From contig NZ_JNKR01000007.1 in assembly GCF_000702905.1 (NCBI RefSeq), positions 21,300-85,299 on the forward strand: a stretch of DNA of 64,000 nucleotides, read 5' to 3'. Position numbers and translations under genes: made by a program. The notes beneath the pieces are model-generated. The model saw only the letters and a list, made by a program, of their open reading frames with translations, did no database searches and was not told where the DNA came from. Positions within the stretch are counted from its first letter, which is position 1. Each line of letters begins with the position of its first letter. Positions 1-10,042 of the stretch are shown piece by piece. Source of the DNA: Mitsuokella jalaludinii DSM 13811 (GTDB lineage Bacteria > Bacillota > Negativicutes > Selenomonadales > Selenomonadaceae).

Positions 1-1
1 C

Positions 2-574
2 AACTCCGAGATCGTCAACCTGCTCAATCACCGCGGCGTGCGCGCCGTTGGCCTCTCGGGCAAGGATGCGAATCTCATCTGCGCCCAGAAGAAGCTCGCG
101 ACAGTCTACGAGGGCGATGAAAAGAAGAAGGTCGACATCGGCTACGTCGGCGCCGTCCAGAAGGTCAACGTGGCCCTCATCGAGGACCTCCTCGACCAGG
201 ACTACGTGCCCATCATCGCGCCGATCGGCGTCGGCGCGAACGGCGAGAGCTACAACATCAACGCCGACTACGTCGCGGCGGAGATCGCCGGGGCGCTGCA
301 CGCGGAGAAGCTGCTCTTACTGACGGACGTCGAGGGCATCTACAAGGACTTTTCCGACAAGTCCTCGTTCCTCTCGACGCTTCACATGCAGGAGGCGCGC
401 GACTACATCAAGTCGGGCGTCATCCAGGGCGGCATGATCCCGAAGGTGGAGGCCTGCCTGACCTCCCTCGAGAAGGGCACGGGCAAGACGCACATCATCG
501 ACGGCCGCCTCGACCACTCCATCATCCTCGAGATCTTCACCTCGCAGGGTATCGGCACGCAGGTCGTGCGCTGA
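2..574 (+). CDS. argB: Acetylglutamate kinase, C-terminal part (cut by window start)
   Basis: The open frame is already running at base 2 and ends with TGA at 572-574, so only about 190 C-terminal residues are visible. ArgB phosphorylates N-acetyl-L-glutamate in the second step of arginine synthesis. The visible part has the amino-acid-kinase fold hallmarks: a substrate loop near VGANGESYNINAD, the LLLLTDVEGIY segment typical of ArgB, and GGMIPKVEACLTSLEKG near the C-terminus, which carries the conserved Lys of the nucleotide site. It is followed 31 bp later by argD, and the argD-F-G-H order confirms the pathway. The true start lies outside the window. Confidence 0.96.
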   Translation, partial: NSEIVNLLNHRGVRAVGLSGKDANLICAQKKLATVYEGDEKKKVDIGYVGAVQKVNVALIEDLLDQDYVPIIAPIGVGANGESYNINADYVAAEIAGALHAEKLLLLTDVEGIYKDFSDKSSFLSTLHMQEARDYIKSGVIQGGMIPKVEACLTSLEKGTGKTHIIDGRLDHSIILEIFTSQGIGTQVVR

Positions 575-605
575 CAATCACGATAAAAGAGAAGGATGCG
601 ATTTC

Positions 606-1814
606 ATGCAGGAAACGGATAAAGAGATATTTGAGAAGGACGCGAAGGACTACCTGCCGGTCTTCAACCGCTACAAGATCGTGCTCGATCACGGCGAGGG
701 CGCGTACCTCTGGGACAATAACGGCAAGAAGTACCTCGACTTTTTAGGCGGCATCGCCGTGAACGTGCTCGGCCACGATTACGGGCCGCTCGTCACGGCC
801 ATCTCCGAGCAGGCGAAGAAGCTCATCCACTGCTCGAACCTCTACTACACGCAGCCGCAGGCCGACGCCGCGGCGAAGCTCGTCGCGCTCTCGGGACTCG
901 ACAAGGCGTTCTTCGGCAACTCGGGCGCCGAGGCCAACGAGGGCGCCATCAAGATCGCGCGCAAGTACGCGCACCAGATAGACCCCGAGAAATCCCAGAT
1001 CATCACGGCCTGGGACAGCTTCCACGGCCGCACAATCGCGACGCTGACGGCGACGGGCCAGCCGAAGTACCACGAGGGCTTCGGCCCGCTGCCCGACGGC
1101 TTTGACTACGTCCACTACAACGACATCGAGGAGCTCGAGTCGATGATGAGCGAGAAGACGGCTGCCGTCATGCTCGAGACGATCCAGGGCGAGGGCGGCG
1201 TCTACACGCCGGAGGGCGACTACCTCAAGAAGGTCCGCGCGCTCTGCGACAAGTACCACGCGCTCCTGATCTTCGACGAGATCCAGGCCGGCATCGGCCG
1301 CAGCGGCAAGTTCTTCGCCTACGAGAAGTACGGCGTCAAGCCGGACATCGTCACGCTGGCAAAAGGTCTCGCGGGCGGCGTGCCCATCGGCGCCTTCATC
1401 GTGACGGATGCGGTGGCCAAGGCCTTCCACGCCGGCGACCACGGCACGACGTTCGGCGGCAATCCGCTCGCCTGCGCGGCGGCCAACGTCGTTTTGGACA
1501 CGGTGCCGAAGCCGGAGTTCCTCGCGCACGTCGAGGCGGTCGGCAGCTACTTCAAGCAGCAGCTCGAGCACCTCAAGGCCAAGCACCCCGCACTCATCAC
1601 GGATGTCCGCGGCACGGGCCTGATCCTCGGCGCCGAGCTCGCCTCCGCTGAGCACGGCCGCGACATCGTCAACGACTGCCTCGCCGAGGGTGCAATCATA
1701 AACTGCACGGCCGGCAAGGTGCTGCGCTTCATCCCGCCGCTCATCATCACGAAGGAGCAGGTCGACACGGTCATCCTGACGCTCGACGATGTGCTCGCAA
1801 AATACGATAAATAA
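606..1814 (+). CDS. argD: Acetylornithine aminotransferase
   Basis: A 402-residue class III PLP aminotransferase, the usual length for ArgD. It converts N-acetylglutamate semialdehyde to N2-acetylornithine using glutamate. Visible motifs are FLGGIAVNVLGH near the N-terminus, FGNSGAEANEGAIKIARKY in the PLP-phosphate region, LIFDEIQAGIGRSGK, and TLAKGLAGGVPIGA with the predicted Schiff-base lysine at residue 253. The start ATG at 606 has an AGAAGGA ribosome site about 8 bases upstream. It follows argB by 31 bp, so the two are probably co-transcribed. ArgD versus a GABA or succinylornithine aminotransferase is decided by context. Confidence 0.96.
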   Translation: MQETDKEIFEKDAKDYLPVFNRYKIVLDHGEGAYLWDNNGKKYLDFLGGIAVNVLGHDYGPLVTAISEQAKKLIHCSNLYYTQPQADAAAKLVALSGLDKAFFGNSGAEANEGAIKIARKYAHQIDPEKSQIITAWDSFHGRTIATLTATGQPKYHEGFGPLPDGFDYVHYNDIEELESMMSEKTAAVMLETIQGEGGVYTPEGDYLKKVRALCDKYHALLIFDEIQAGIGRSGKFFAYEKYGVKPDIVTLAKGLAGGVPIGAFIVTDAVAKAFHAGDHGTTFGGNPLACAAANVVLDTVPKPEFLAHVEAVGSYFKQQLEHLKAKHPALITDVRGTGLILGAELASAEHGRDIVNDCLAEGAIINCTAGKVLRFIPPLIITKEQVDTVILTLDDVLAKYDK

Positions 1815-1850
1815 GTACGACAAATAAAAAAATTCAGCCGTTCGGGGTGA

Positions 1851-1889
1851 TATGTATAGAAATACAAAAAAAATGCATATCTACACTTT
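1851..1889 (+). promoter_or_regulatory. Tandem ARG boxes (ArgR/AhrC operator)
   Basis: Bases 1851-1868 read TATGTATAGAAATACAAA, which fits the ArgR half-site dyad TNTGNATWWWWATNCANA except for one G in the W stretch. After exactly 3 bp, bases 1872-1889 form a second, weaker copy whose left half (aATGCATA) is good. Two 18-bp boxes 3 bp apart is the known arrangement bound by the ArgR hexamer. The second box overlaps the -35 of the argF promoter, so arginine-dependent repression is inferred. Confidence 0.7.
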
Positions 1890-1915
1890 TCAAGCGGCTG
1901 GATTTGATGTATAAT
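1887..1915 (+). promoter_or_regulatory. argF promoter (sigma-A type)
   Basis: TTTTCA at 1887-1892 (4 of 6 matches to -35) is followed after 17 bp by a perfect TATAAT at 1910-1915. It sits in the 166-bp gap between argD and argF, the only sizeable gap with a good promoter in the arg cluster, which suggests argF-argG-argH can be transcribed separately from argB-argD. Confidence 0.65.
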
Positions 1916-1980
1916 ATGCAATAGTTACGGAAGTTACAAGACTACAGATGTTCTAGTGATTCCAGCAGGGAGGTCATCAT

Positions 1981-2913
1981 ATGTTGAAAGGGAAAGACAT
2001 GCTATCCATCCACGACTTATCCGTGGATGAGGTACAGGAGATCCTGGCACTCGCCAAGGAGCTCAAGGCAAAGCAGAAAGCGGGTGTGCCGCACAAGATC
2101 CTCGAGGGCAAGACGCTCGGCATGATTTTCGAGAAGTCTTCGACGCGAACGCGAGTATCCTTTGAGACGGGCATGTACCAGCTCGGCGGCCAGGCGCTTT
2201 TCCTCTCGAACCGTGACCTCCAGCTCGGGCGAGGTGAACCCATCCGCGACACGGCGCGCGTGCTCTCGCGCTACCTCGACGGCATCATGATCCGCACGTT
2301 CGGCCATGACCGCGTGGAGGAGCTCGCGAAGTGGGCGGACATCCCGGTCATCAACGCGCTGACGGACCTCTTGCATCCTTGCCAGGTCCTCACCGACCTC
2401 TTGACGATCGAGGAGTACAAGGGCAAGAACCTCAAGGGCCTCAAGATGGCCTACGTCGGCGACGGCAACAACATGACGAATTCCTTCCTCTACGGTTGTG
2501 CGAAGGTCGGCATGACGTTCGTCGCGGCGACGCCGGAGGATTACCGCCCCGATGCGACGGTCTTCAAGAACGCCCTCGAGGACGCGAAGGAGACGGGCGC
2601 TTCGCTCAGCCTCGTCACGGATCCGCACGAGGCCGTCAAAGATGCCGACATCGTCGTCACAGACACCTGGGCCAGCATGGGCCAGGAGGCCGAGCACGAG
2701 GCGCGCAAGAAGATCTTCGCACCGTACCAGGTCAACAAGGAGCTCCTCGAGGGCGCCGACAAGCGCGTCATCGTCATGCACTGCCTGCCGGCCTACCGCG
2801 GCGAGGAGATCACGGAGGAGGTCCTCGAGGCCAACGCCGATGTCATCTTCGACGAGGCGGAGAACCGCCTGCACACGCAGAAGGCCATCATGGCTCTGAC
2901 GATGGCAGACTGA
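1981..2913 (+). CDS. argF: Ornithine carbamoyltransferase
   Basis: A 310-residue anabolic-type OTCase that forms citrulline from ornithine and carbamoyl phosphate. The carbamoyl-phosphate signature is SSTRTR with STRT at residues 54-57, the second phosphate-contact motif is HPCQVLTDLLT, and the ornithine-site HCLP is at 267-270. The ATG at 1981 is preceded by GGGAGGTCATCAT, a strong ribosome site. A nearby internal ATG (MLSIHDL, residue 7) lacks such a site. ARG boxes lie about 90 bp upstream. The anabolic role is supported by argG and argH downstream and by the absence of arcA or arcC. Confidence 0.97.
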   Translation: MLKGKDMLSIHDLSVDEVQEILALAKELKAKQKAGVPHKILEGKTLGMIFEKSSTRTRVSFETGMYQLGGQALFLSNRDLQLGRGEPIRDTARVLSRYLDGIMIRTFGHDRVEELAKWADIPVINALTDLLHPCQVLTDLLTIEEYKGKNLKGLKMAYVGDGNNMTNSFLYGCAKVGMTFVAATPEDYRPDATVFKNALEDAKETGASLSLVTDPHEAVKDADIVVTDTWASMGQEAEHEARKKIFAPYQVNKELLEGADKRVIVMHCLPAYRGEEITEEVLEANADVIFDEAENRLHTQKAIMALTMAD

Positions 2914-3033
2914 ACACGCATTCTGTAATCGGTGACTTGTAATTTTATGACTGTGCATTATCCCTTCCAGATGCCCATGGCAAGCATGAACGCGTGATGG
3001 GCGGGGAGGAGTATAGGAAGAGAGGTTTTTACC

Positions 3034-4241
3034 ATGGCTAAGATCAAGAAAGTCGTACTCGCATACTCGGGCGGTCTCGATACCTCCGTCATCATCCCGT
3101 GGCTCAAGGAGCATTACGATGGCTGCGAAGTCATCGCCTGCTGCGCCGATGTCGGACAGGGTGACGAGCTCGACGCCGTACACGACAAGGCCCTGAAGTC
3201 CGGTGCTTCCAAGGTCTACATCGCAGACCTCAAGGAGGAGTTCCTCAAGGAATACGTCTGGCCGACGCTCAAGGCCGGTGCTGTCTACGAGGACAAGTAC
3301 CTGCTCGGCACGTCTTTTGCGCGCCCAATCATCGCGAAGAAGCTCGTCGAGATTGCCAAGCAGGAAGGCGCTGACGCCATCGCGCACGGCGCTACGGGCA
3401 AGGGCAATGACCAGGTCCGCTTCGAGCTGACGGTCAAGGCACTCGCACCGAACATCACGCTGATCGCTCCGTGGCGCGAGTGGGACCTCGATTCCCGTTC
3501 CGCTGAGATTGAGTACGCCAAGAAGCACGGCATCCCCATCGCGACGGAGAACAAGACGTACTCCATGGACCGCAACATCTGGCACCTCTCCCATGAGGGT
3601 TCCGACCTCGAGGATCCGGCCAACGAGCCGCACAACAGCATGTTCCTGATCTCCAAGGCACCGGAAGACGCGAAGGATGAGCCGGAATACGTCACGGTCG
3701 ACTTCGAGAAGGGCGAGCCGGTTGCCGTCAACGGCAAGAAGATGGATCCTGTCGCTCTCCTGACGGAGCTCAACGAGATCGGCGCGCGCAACGGCGTCGG
3801 CATCGTCGACATCTGCGAGAACCGCCTCGTCGGCATGAAGTCCCGCGGTGTCTATGAGAACCCGGGCGGATCGATCCTCTACTACGCACACCGCGAGCTC
3901 GAGTACCTCTGCCTCGACCGCATGACGTACCACTTCAAGCAGCACGTCGCTGTCCGCTTCGGCGAGCTCGTCTACGATGGCATGTGGTTCTGCCAGCTGC
4001 GCGAGGCGCTGTCCGCTTTCGTCGACAGCACGCAGCAGACGGTCACGGGCACGGTCAAGCTCAAGCTCTACAAGGGCAACATCATCTCCGCTGGCTCCAC
4101 GAGCCCGTATTCCCTCTACAGCAAGGAATACGTCACGTTCGAGCACGATGATGTCTACAACCAGGCTGACGCCACGGGCTTCATCAACCTCTTCGGCCTG
4201 CCGCTCAAGGTACGCGCCCTGATGCAGGAGAAGAACAGTAA

Positions 4242-4245
<4 letters not shown>
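3034..4245 (+). CDS. argG: Argininosuccinate synthase
   Basis: A 403-residue enzyme that condenses citrulline and aspartate with ATP. The N-terminal P-loop AYSGGLDTS (residues 10-18) and the later [14 protein letters not shown] segment are diagnostic. Length matches the bacterial type-I family. The ATG at 3034 follows GAGAGGTTTTTACC. The 120-bp gap after argF contains a small dyad (GCCCAT 2973-2978 / ATGGGC 2997-3002) but no convincing promoter. The stop overlaps the argH start by 4 bp, indicating translational coupling. Confidence 0.98.
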
Positions 4246-5669
<1,424 letters not shown>

Positions 5670-5684
5670 ATAAAAAGACAAGAA

Positions 5685-5745
5685 ACGAGAAGCCCGCTTC
5701 TCCCATCGCTCTTGTGCGATGGGGAAGCGGGCTCCTCGTCTTTGT
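5685..5745. terminator. Bidirectional terminator between argH and the SGNH esterase gene
   Basis: Arms 5685-5709 and 5716-5739 form a long GC-rich stem with one bulge and a 6-base loop. On the plus strand CTTTGTGTCT follows. On the minus strand the run preceding the stem (AAATAAAAAGACAAGAAA) becomes a U-rich tail, so the same hairpin can end both convergent transcripts. Confidence 0.75.
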
Positions 5746-5845
5746 GTCTATGTAGAATGGAACGGCTGGCCGTTGTCGAGGTAATACGTCTCGTGGACGA
5801 CGGCGCGGGGATTGGGCGCGGGGACGCGGCGATGGCCTGGTCCTG

Positions 5846-6946
5846 TCAATGATGGGGTAGGAAGGGCGCGAGGCGCGGGGCGAGGTATCGGGCGAGGCGG
5901 GCTGAGCCGGACTTCGTCGGGTGCGTGCCGTCGCCGACGAAGTCCCCGGGGGCGAGCAGCGGGCCGTCTGCGTTGAGTGCGATGTAGTGGGCCGGGATGC
6001 CTTCTCGCTGTGCGCGCTGGCAGGCCTCCTCAATCCAGAGGCCCGCGAGCGGCGAGACAGCGGCGGGCAGCGGCTCGAGGCAGATGATGGGTGCCTCTGG
6101 GTTCATCGCATGGACCTGGCGGATGAGGCTCGTCCAGGCCTGCACGTATTCCTCGTGATAGGGGCGGCGCTTCTTGTCGCTGAAGTCGTTCGTGCCGAGT
6201 GCGAGGATGACGGCGGAGACGGGCAGCTTCTCACTCTGCCAGATGGTGTTGCCGGGCGTCTTGTGCGCGCCGTAGAGGGTCCAGCGGTAGCGCTCCTCGG
6301 TGTGGAGGCCGCGGTCAGGCCAGGGGGTGCCCCAGTTGTGGACGACGCCTTCGCCCGACTTGGCGACGACGCTGTAGTCGGCGCCGAGCAGGCGCGCGAG
6401 CTGCGGCGCAAACGCCATTGAGCCGTCCTCGATGGCAGCGTCGTTGTGGCCATGCTTTATGCCGTCGTTGCGGAAGCCCGCCGTGATGGAGTCGCCGACG
6501 AATTCCAGGCGCAGGCGCTCTGCCTGTCTTGCGGGAGCTTCGAGTGAGTCAGCCTCGAGTCCGCGGAAGTGACTGATGCCGTACGAGCCCTCCGTCGCGC
6601 GCTCGAGCCTGAGCGTGTGGCGGCCATTGGTCAGGCCCTCGGCGAGCACGGTCGGACCGTCTGCTGCGGCGCGCACTTTGCGCGAAGGGCCGCCGTCAAT
6701 GGAGACGAGCCAGCGGTTCTCGTGGTCTTGGAGATCGGCGGCAATGCGCGTGCCCGTGAAATCCGTCTCAAGGTAGACGGCCCCCTGCGCGGCTTCATAG
6801 CAGCCGCCGTTCTCCTGCCAGCGCCCCTCATAGTGGATGGCGGGGGCTGTGGCGGGGAAGGAGGCGGCAAGGGCGGTGCCCGGCAGGCAGGCGAGGGCGA
6901 GGCTCACGGTGAGCAGCTTCTGTCGTATTGTTTTCTTTCCATTCAT
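5846..6946 (-). CDS. Exported SGNH/GDSL esterase, carbohydrate-esterase family 2 type
   Basis: The chosen start (ATG at 6946) gives 366 residues with a signal peptide of about 28 residues ending TALAA. The frame is open back to 7072, and ATGs at 6952 and 6967 are alternatives; none has a strong ribosome site. A beta-rich N-terminal domain precedes an SGNH hydrolase domain with GDSI at 151-154, GTND at 251-254 and DGTHP at 339-343 (Ser, Asn and Asp/His of the active site). The two-domain layout and LGTNDFS motif resemble CE2 acetyl esterases that deacetylate polysaccharides. Substrate is unknown. It is divergent from an acyltransferase gene, which suggests opposing acetylation and deacetylation of a surface glycan. 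Confidence 0.75.
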   Translation of the reverse strand: MNGKKTIRQKLLTVSLALACLPGTALAASFPATAPAIHYEGRWQENGGCYEAAQGAVYLETDFTGTRIAADLQDHENRWLVSIDGGPSRKVRAAADGPTVLAEGLTNGRHTLRLERATEGSYGISHFRGLEADSLEAPARQAERLRLEFVGDSITAGFRNDGIKHGHNDAAIEDGSMAFAPQLARLLGADYSVVAKSGEGVVHNWGTPWPDRGLHTEERYRWTLYGAHKTPGNTIWQSEKLPVSAVILALGTNDFSDKKRRPYHEEYVQAWTSLIRQVHAMNPEAPIICLEPLPAAVSPLAGLWIEEACQRAQREGIPAHYIALNADGPLLAPGDFVGDGTHPTKSGSARLARYLAPRLAPFLPHH

Positions 6947-7051
6947 TCTCATTTGAGTTATTCTCATTCGAGTCGTTTGAGTCGTGTGTGCAGTCAAATC
7001 GGTTCCATCCTTTCTCCATGCATCTCTTTCTATCGGTTTTCGCTTTTGGGC

Positions 7052-7080
7052 TTGTTTTTTCCTTCTCTGCACTCTATATT
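7052..7080 (+). promoter_or_regulatory. Promoter of the acyltransferase gene
   Basis: TTGTTT at 7052-7057 and TATATT at 7075-7080 are 17 bp apart, about 28 bp ahead of an AGGAG ribosome site. It lies in the AT-rich divergent gap between the esterase and the acyltransferase. Confidence 0.5.
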
Positions 7081-7117
7081 ATTAGTTATACATATCATGG
7101 TTTAGGAGTTGATCATT

Positions 7118-8959
7118 TTGTCGTTATTTGGACGTGAAGCGGCGGGCAGGCGGCACATCGACGGGCTCGATGTGCTGCGCACGCTGGCGATTGTCGGCGT
7201 CACGCTCTTCCACATGTTCCCCGAGCGGCTGCCGGGCGGCTATCTCGGCGTTTCCCTCTTCTTCGTGCTCACGGGCTTTTTGCTCGCCTACACGAGCAAG
7301 CGCAGTTGGCTCGAGCACCGCTTCCGCGTGAAGGCGTACTACTGGAAGCGCATCAAGCGCATCTACCCATCGCTCTTCATCGTGCTGCTGACGACGATCG
7401 GCGTCTTTTCCTTCGTGCTGCCGAAGGCCGTCGCGGCCATCCGGCCGGAGTTCCTCTCGATCGTCCTCGGCTACAACAACTGGTGGCAGATCGCGCAGAA
7501 TGCCGACTACTTCACGCGCCTGACGAATGCCTCGCCGTTCACGCACCTCTGGTTCATGGGCATCGAGATGCAGTACTACCTCGTCTGGCCGCTGCTCTTC
7601 GCGCTCTACGCCTTTCTCGACATCCTCGCCGGGCGCCGCGCAGGCCTCGTGGTACTCGCCTTGCTCGCGCTCGGCTCGGCGGCCGTCATGCCGATGATGT
7701 ACGAGCCGGACATGGATGTCACGCGCCTCTACTACGGCACGGACACGCGCGTCTACGCGCTGCTCTTCGGCGCCGTGCTCGGCCTCTGGTGGGTCGACCA
7801 CCCGCGTGCGCGCCTCGGCAAATACAGGATGCTGCTCGGCTATCTCGCCTGGCCCGTACTCGTCGGCGTATCGATTGCCGCCTACTTCCTCTTTGACGGC
7901 CAGTCTGCCTACGTCTACGAGTGGGGCATGCTCGCGATGACTGCGCTCTTCTGTGTGCTCCTGCTGCTGACGGCCGACGACCGCTTCTTCGTCGGCGCCG
8001 CGCTCGAGAGCCCGAAGCTTCGCTGGCTCGGCTGGCTCGGCAAGCGCAGCTTTGGCATCTACCTCTGGCAGTACCCGGTCATCTACCTCTTCGCCAAGCT
8101 CGGCTGGACGCAGCTGCCGTACTACGCGGCGCTCGAGATCGCAGCCATCCTCGTCTTGACCATCTGGTCGGACGCACTCGCGCATGTCATCACGAGCCGC
8201 CGCCTGCCGGCCATCCGCGGCCGCCACATCGTCACGGCCTGCATCTTCCTGACGGCCTTCACGCTGCCGGGCCTCGCGCTCATGGGCTTCGGCGGCCACG
8301 CGATTGCCGTCTCGGCCGACCAGAAGGTCAGCGACACGGGTGAGCTGCAGGAGAGGCTCGCCGCCAATGCCGCGGAGCAGCAGGCGGCCAATGACCAGGC
8401 GGCAGCAGAGGCCGCCGAGCAGAAGGCAGCGGAGGATGAAGCCGCGGTCGACCTCTCGGGCGTCGCCTGTATCGGCGACTCCGTCATGCTCGGCTCTTCG
8501 GGCGAGCTTCGCAAGGTGCTGCCGGGCTGCATCATCGATGCGGAAGTCTCGCGCTACGTCGGCGGCGGCCTCGACGCGGCGAAAGAGATGGCGGCGCAGG
8601 GACGCCTCGGCAAGAACGTCGTCATCGCGCTCGGCACGAACGGCCCGATTGCCGGCTACGAGAAGTACGAGGTCCAGACGCGCGCGCTCCTCGAGTATCT
8701 CGGTCCCGACCGCCACATCTTCTGGGTCAATGTCTACTGCCCGGAGCTCTCGTGGCAGCAGACGAACAACGACTACCTCGCGAATATGGCCAAAGACCAT
8801 CCGAACGTGACGATCGTCGACTGGTACGGCCTCGTTTCCAAGCATCCGGAATGGCTCGGCGGCGACGGCATCCACCCGAACGACGAGGGCACGGCCGCTT
8901 ATGCCAAGCTCATCCATGACACGATGGCAGAGACGCTCGCGCATCCCGCGGCCGACTGA
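7118..8959 (+). CDS. OafA/YrhL-type membrane acyltransferase with C-terminal SGNH domain
   Basis: About 613 residues. The N-terminal half is an Acyl_transf_3 domain beginning HIDGLDVLRTLAIVGVTLFHM with the conserved catalytic-type histidine and about ten membrane spans. An Ala/Glu/Gln-rich linker (about residues 415-445) leads to an extracytoplasmic SGNH domain with GDSV near residue 452, ALGTNG, and DGIHPND near 585. This architecture matches OatA and YrhL proteins that O-acetylate peptidoglycan or surface polysaccharide. TTG at 7118 is preferred because AGGAG (7104-7108) is 9 bases upstream; TTG at 7109 touches that site. No downstream operon partner is obvious. Confidence 0.85.
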   Translation: MSLFGREAAGRRHIDGLDVLRTLAIVGVTLFHMFPERLPGGYLGVSLFFVLTGFLLAYTSKRSWLEHRFRVKAYYWKRIKRIYPSLFIVLLTTIGVFSFVLPKAVAAIRPEFLSIVLGYNNWWQIAQNADYFTRLTNASPFTHLWFMGIEMQYYLVWPLLFALYAFLDILAGRRAGLVVLALLALGSAAVMPMMYEPDMDVTRLYYGTDTRVYALLFGAVLGLWWVDHPRARLGKYRMLLGYLAWPVLVGVSIAAYFLFDGQSAYVYEWGMLAMTALFCVLLLLTADDRFFVGAALESPKLRWLGWLGKRSFGIYLWQYPVIYLFAKLGWTQLPYYAALEIAAILVLTIWSDALAHVITSRRLPAIRGRHIVTACIFLTAFTLPGLALMGFGGHAIAVSADQKVSDTGELQERLAANAAEQQAANDQAAAEAAEQKAAEDEAAVDLSGVACIGDSVMLGSSGELRKVLPGCIIDAEVSRYVGGGLDAAKEMAAQGRLGKNVVIALGTNGPIAGYEKYEVQTRALLEYLGPDRHIFWVNVYCPELSWQQTNNDYLANMAKDHPNVTIVDWYGLVSKHPEWLGGDGIHPNDEGTAAYAKLIHDTMAETLAHPAAD

Positions 8960-9047
8960 TGACGCTTCCATGGATTTTCTATCGTTTTCCGTTACTTTTC
9001 AGAATGCCCGCTTATACTGGTATCCAGATTGAAAAGGAGTGATAATC

Positions 9048-9662
9048 ATGCTGATGCTTGTTCTCGTCTTAGGGCTCAACCTCGTCATCAGTTTCCTCAA
9101 CGCCCGCAACGTCGGGCGCGTCTGGGCGGAGTCGAAGGCCGTCGGCGGCTGGATCCGCCTGCTGGCCTGGTGCGGCGCCATCCAGTCGGCTGCCGGCTTC
9201 ACCTTCGTCTACGCGGTCGTCGTCGGCTACATCGCCGTGAGCACGGGCTACCTGCCGCCCGCGATGCTCGGCGTCATGATGAACCTCATCTACATCATGA
9301 TCATCGTGCCGCTCATCGGCTCGGGCATCTTCATCACGATCCAGTCGTGGATCGCCTTCGCGCGCGACAAGTCGCTCTCGAACCTCGGCGTTGCCGGCTG
9401 GAACACGTTCGCGCAGGCCTACAACACCTACAACGCGATCCAGAGCTTCGGCCCGGCGCTCGACAGCGTGCAGCAGGGGCTCGGCGGCCTGTTCTCGGAT
9501 GACGGCGACAGCGACAACTCAACGGCGCGCGTCATCCTGCTTGTCGCCATCGTCCTGCTCGCCGGCGTGCTGACGACGTCCGTCATCGTGCGCCGCTACG
9601 AGGCGAGCCTGCCCGTGTCGGAGGATATCCGCCGCGGCACGCGCGACCTCGAGTACCGCTGA
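9048..9662 (+). CDS. Membrane protein of unknown function
   Basis: A 204-residue protein not assigned to a named family. Hydrophobic segments are seen at the N-terminus (residues about 1-17), in the middle (two or three between about 40 and 105) and near the C-terminus (about 160-183), with a hydrophilic Asp/Ser-rich loop (DDGDSDNS) before the last one. The start ATG at 9048 is chosen because AAAAGGAG ends at 9039, 8 bases upstream; a GTG at 9039 overlaps that site. A TATACT lies at 9013-9018. The gene stands between the acyltransferase and another small membrane protein, which suggests nothing specific about its role. Confidence 0.7.
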   Translation: MLMLVLVLGLNLVISFLNARNVGRVWAESKAVGGWIRLLAWCGAIQSAAGFTFVYAVVVGYIAVSTGYLPPAMLGVMMNLIYIMIIVPLIGSGIFITIQSWIAFARDKSLSNLGVAGWNTFAQAYNTYNAIQSFGPALDSVQQGLGGLFSDDGDSDNSTARVILLVAIVLLAGVLTTSVIVRRYEASLPVSEDIRRGTRDLEYR

Positions 9663-9701
9663 CAACTGCAAAAAAATGTACCATCGAGGTTCTGAAATAA
9701 C

Positions 9702-9758
9702 TTGAATCTGACTCCAATCCCGAGTAGTATAAAAGCAAGAATACACGAGATTGGAGTC
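9702..9758 (+). promoter_or_regulatory. Promoter with flanking 10-bp dyad
   Basis: TTGAAT at 9702-9707 and TAGTAT at 9725-9730 are spaced 17 bp. A perfect inverted repeat, GACTCCAATC at 9710-9719 and GATTGGAGTC at 9749-9758, encloses the -10 region; its right arm contains the GGAG used by the following gene. It looks like an operator, since with a start near 9737 the left arm would not be in the RNA. Confidence 0.5.
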
Positions 9759-9764
9759 TTTACT

Positions 9765-10010
9765 TTGCGTAAACCGTATCAGAACAATAAGCCGGACAGA
9801 ACGAAAATGGAGCGGGAGGGGCAGGAGAGCTGGCTCTCTGCAGCGGTCAAACCGATGGACGGCGTGATCGCCATCGCAGCGATCTGCATCTTCTCGGTGA
9901 TGGACTTCTCGAAGATGGAGACGGTCGACTGGATCTTTACGGTGACGTTCGCCATCTGGTTCGTGCTGACCATCGTCCGCTGCTGCATCTACTACCGCAA
10001 GTCGCGTTGA
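9765..10010 (+). CDS. Small two-span membrane protein, unknown function
   Basis: TTG at 9765 with GGAG at 9753-9756 gives an 81-residue protein beginning MRKPYQNNKPDRTK. An upstream start at 9702 is rejected because it lies in the -35 box. A charged, Lys/Arg-rich N-terminus is followed by two hydrophobic spans (about residues 33-46 and 53-72) and the basic tail CCIYYRKSR, suggesting both ends are cytoplasmic. No family is recognised. It has its own promoter with a strong dyad. It ends close to the HAD hydrolase gene, so the two may be co-transcribed. Confidence 0.6.
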   Translation: MRKPYQNNKPDRTKMEREGQESWLSAAVKPMDGVIAIAAICIFSVMDFSKMETVDWIFTVTFAIWFVLTIVRCCIYYRKSR

Positions 10011-10042
10011 ATACCGGTCAATCGGTCTATGGGGGAATGCCT

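Noticed and set aside
2914..3033. Possible third ARG box before argG (TTGTAATTTTATGAC)
   Set aside because: Right half-site lacks the CA and there is no overlapping promoter; too weak to call.
2017..4146. Long minus-strand open frame (709 codons) opposite argF-argG
   Set aside because: It is the shadow of biased codons in argF and argG; Arg/Leu/Asp/Val-rich with no motif and no ribosome site. The same holds for long antisense frames opposite argH, lon, infB, pnp and tpsA.
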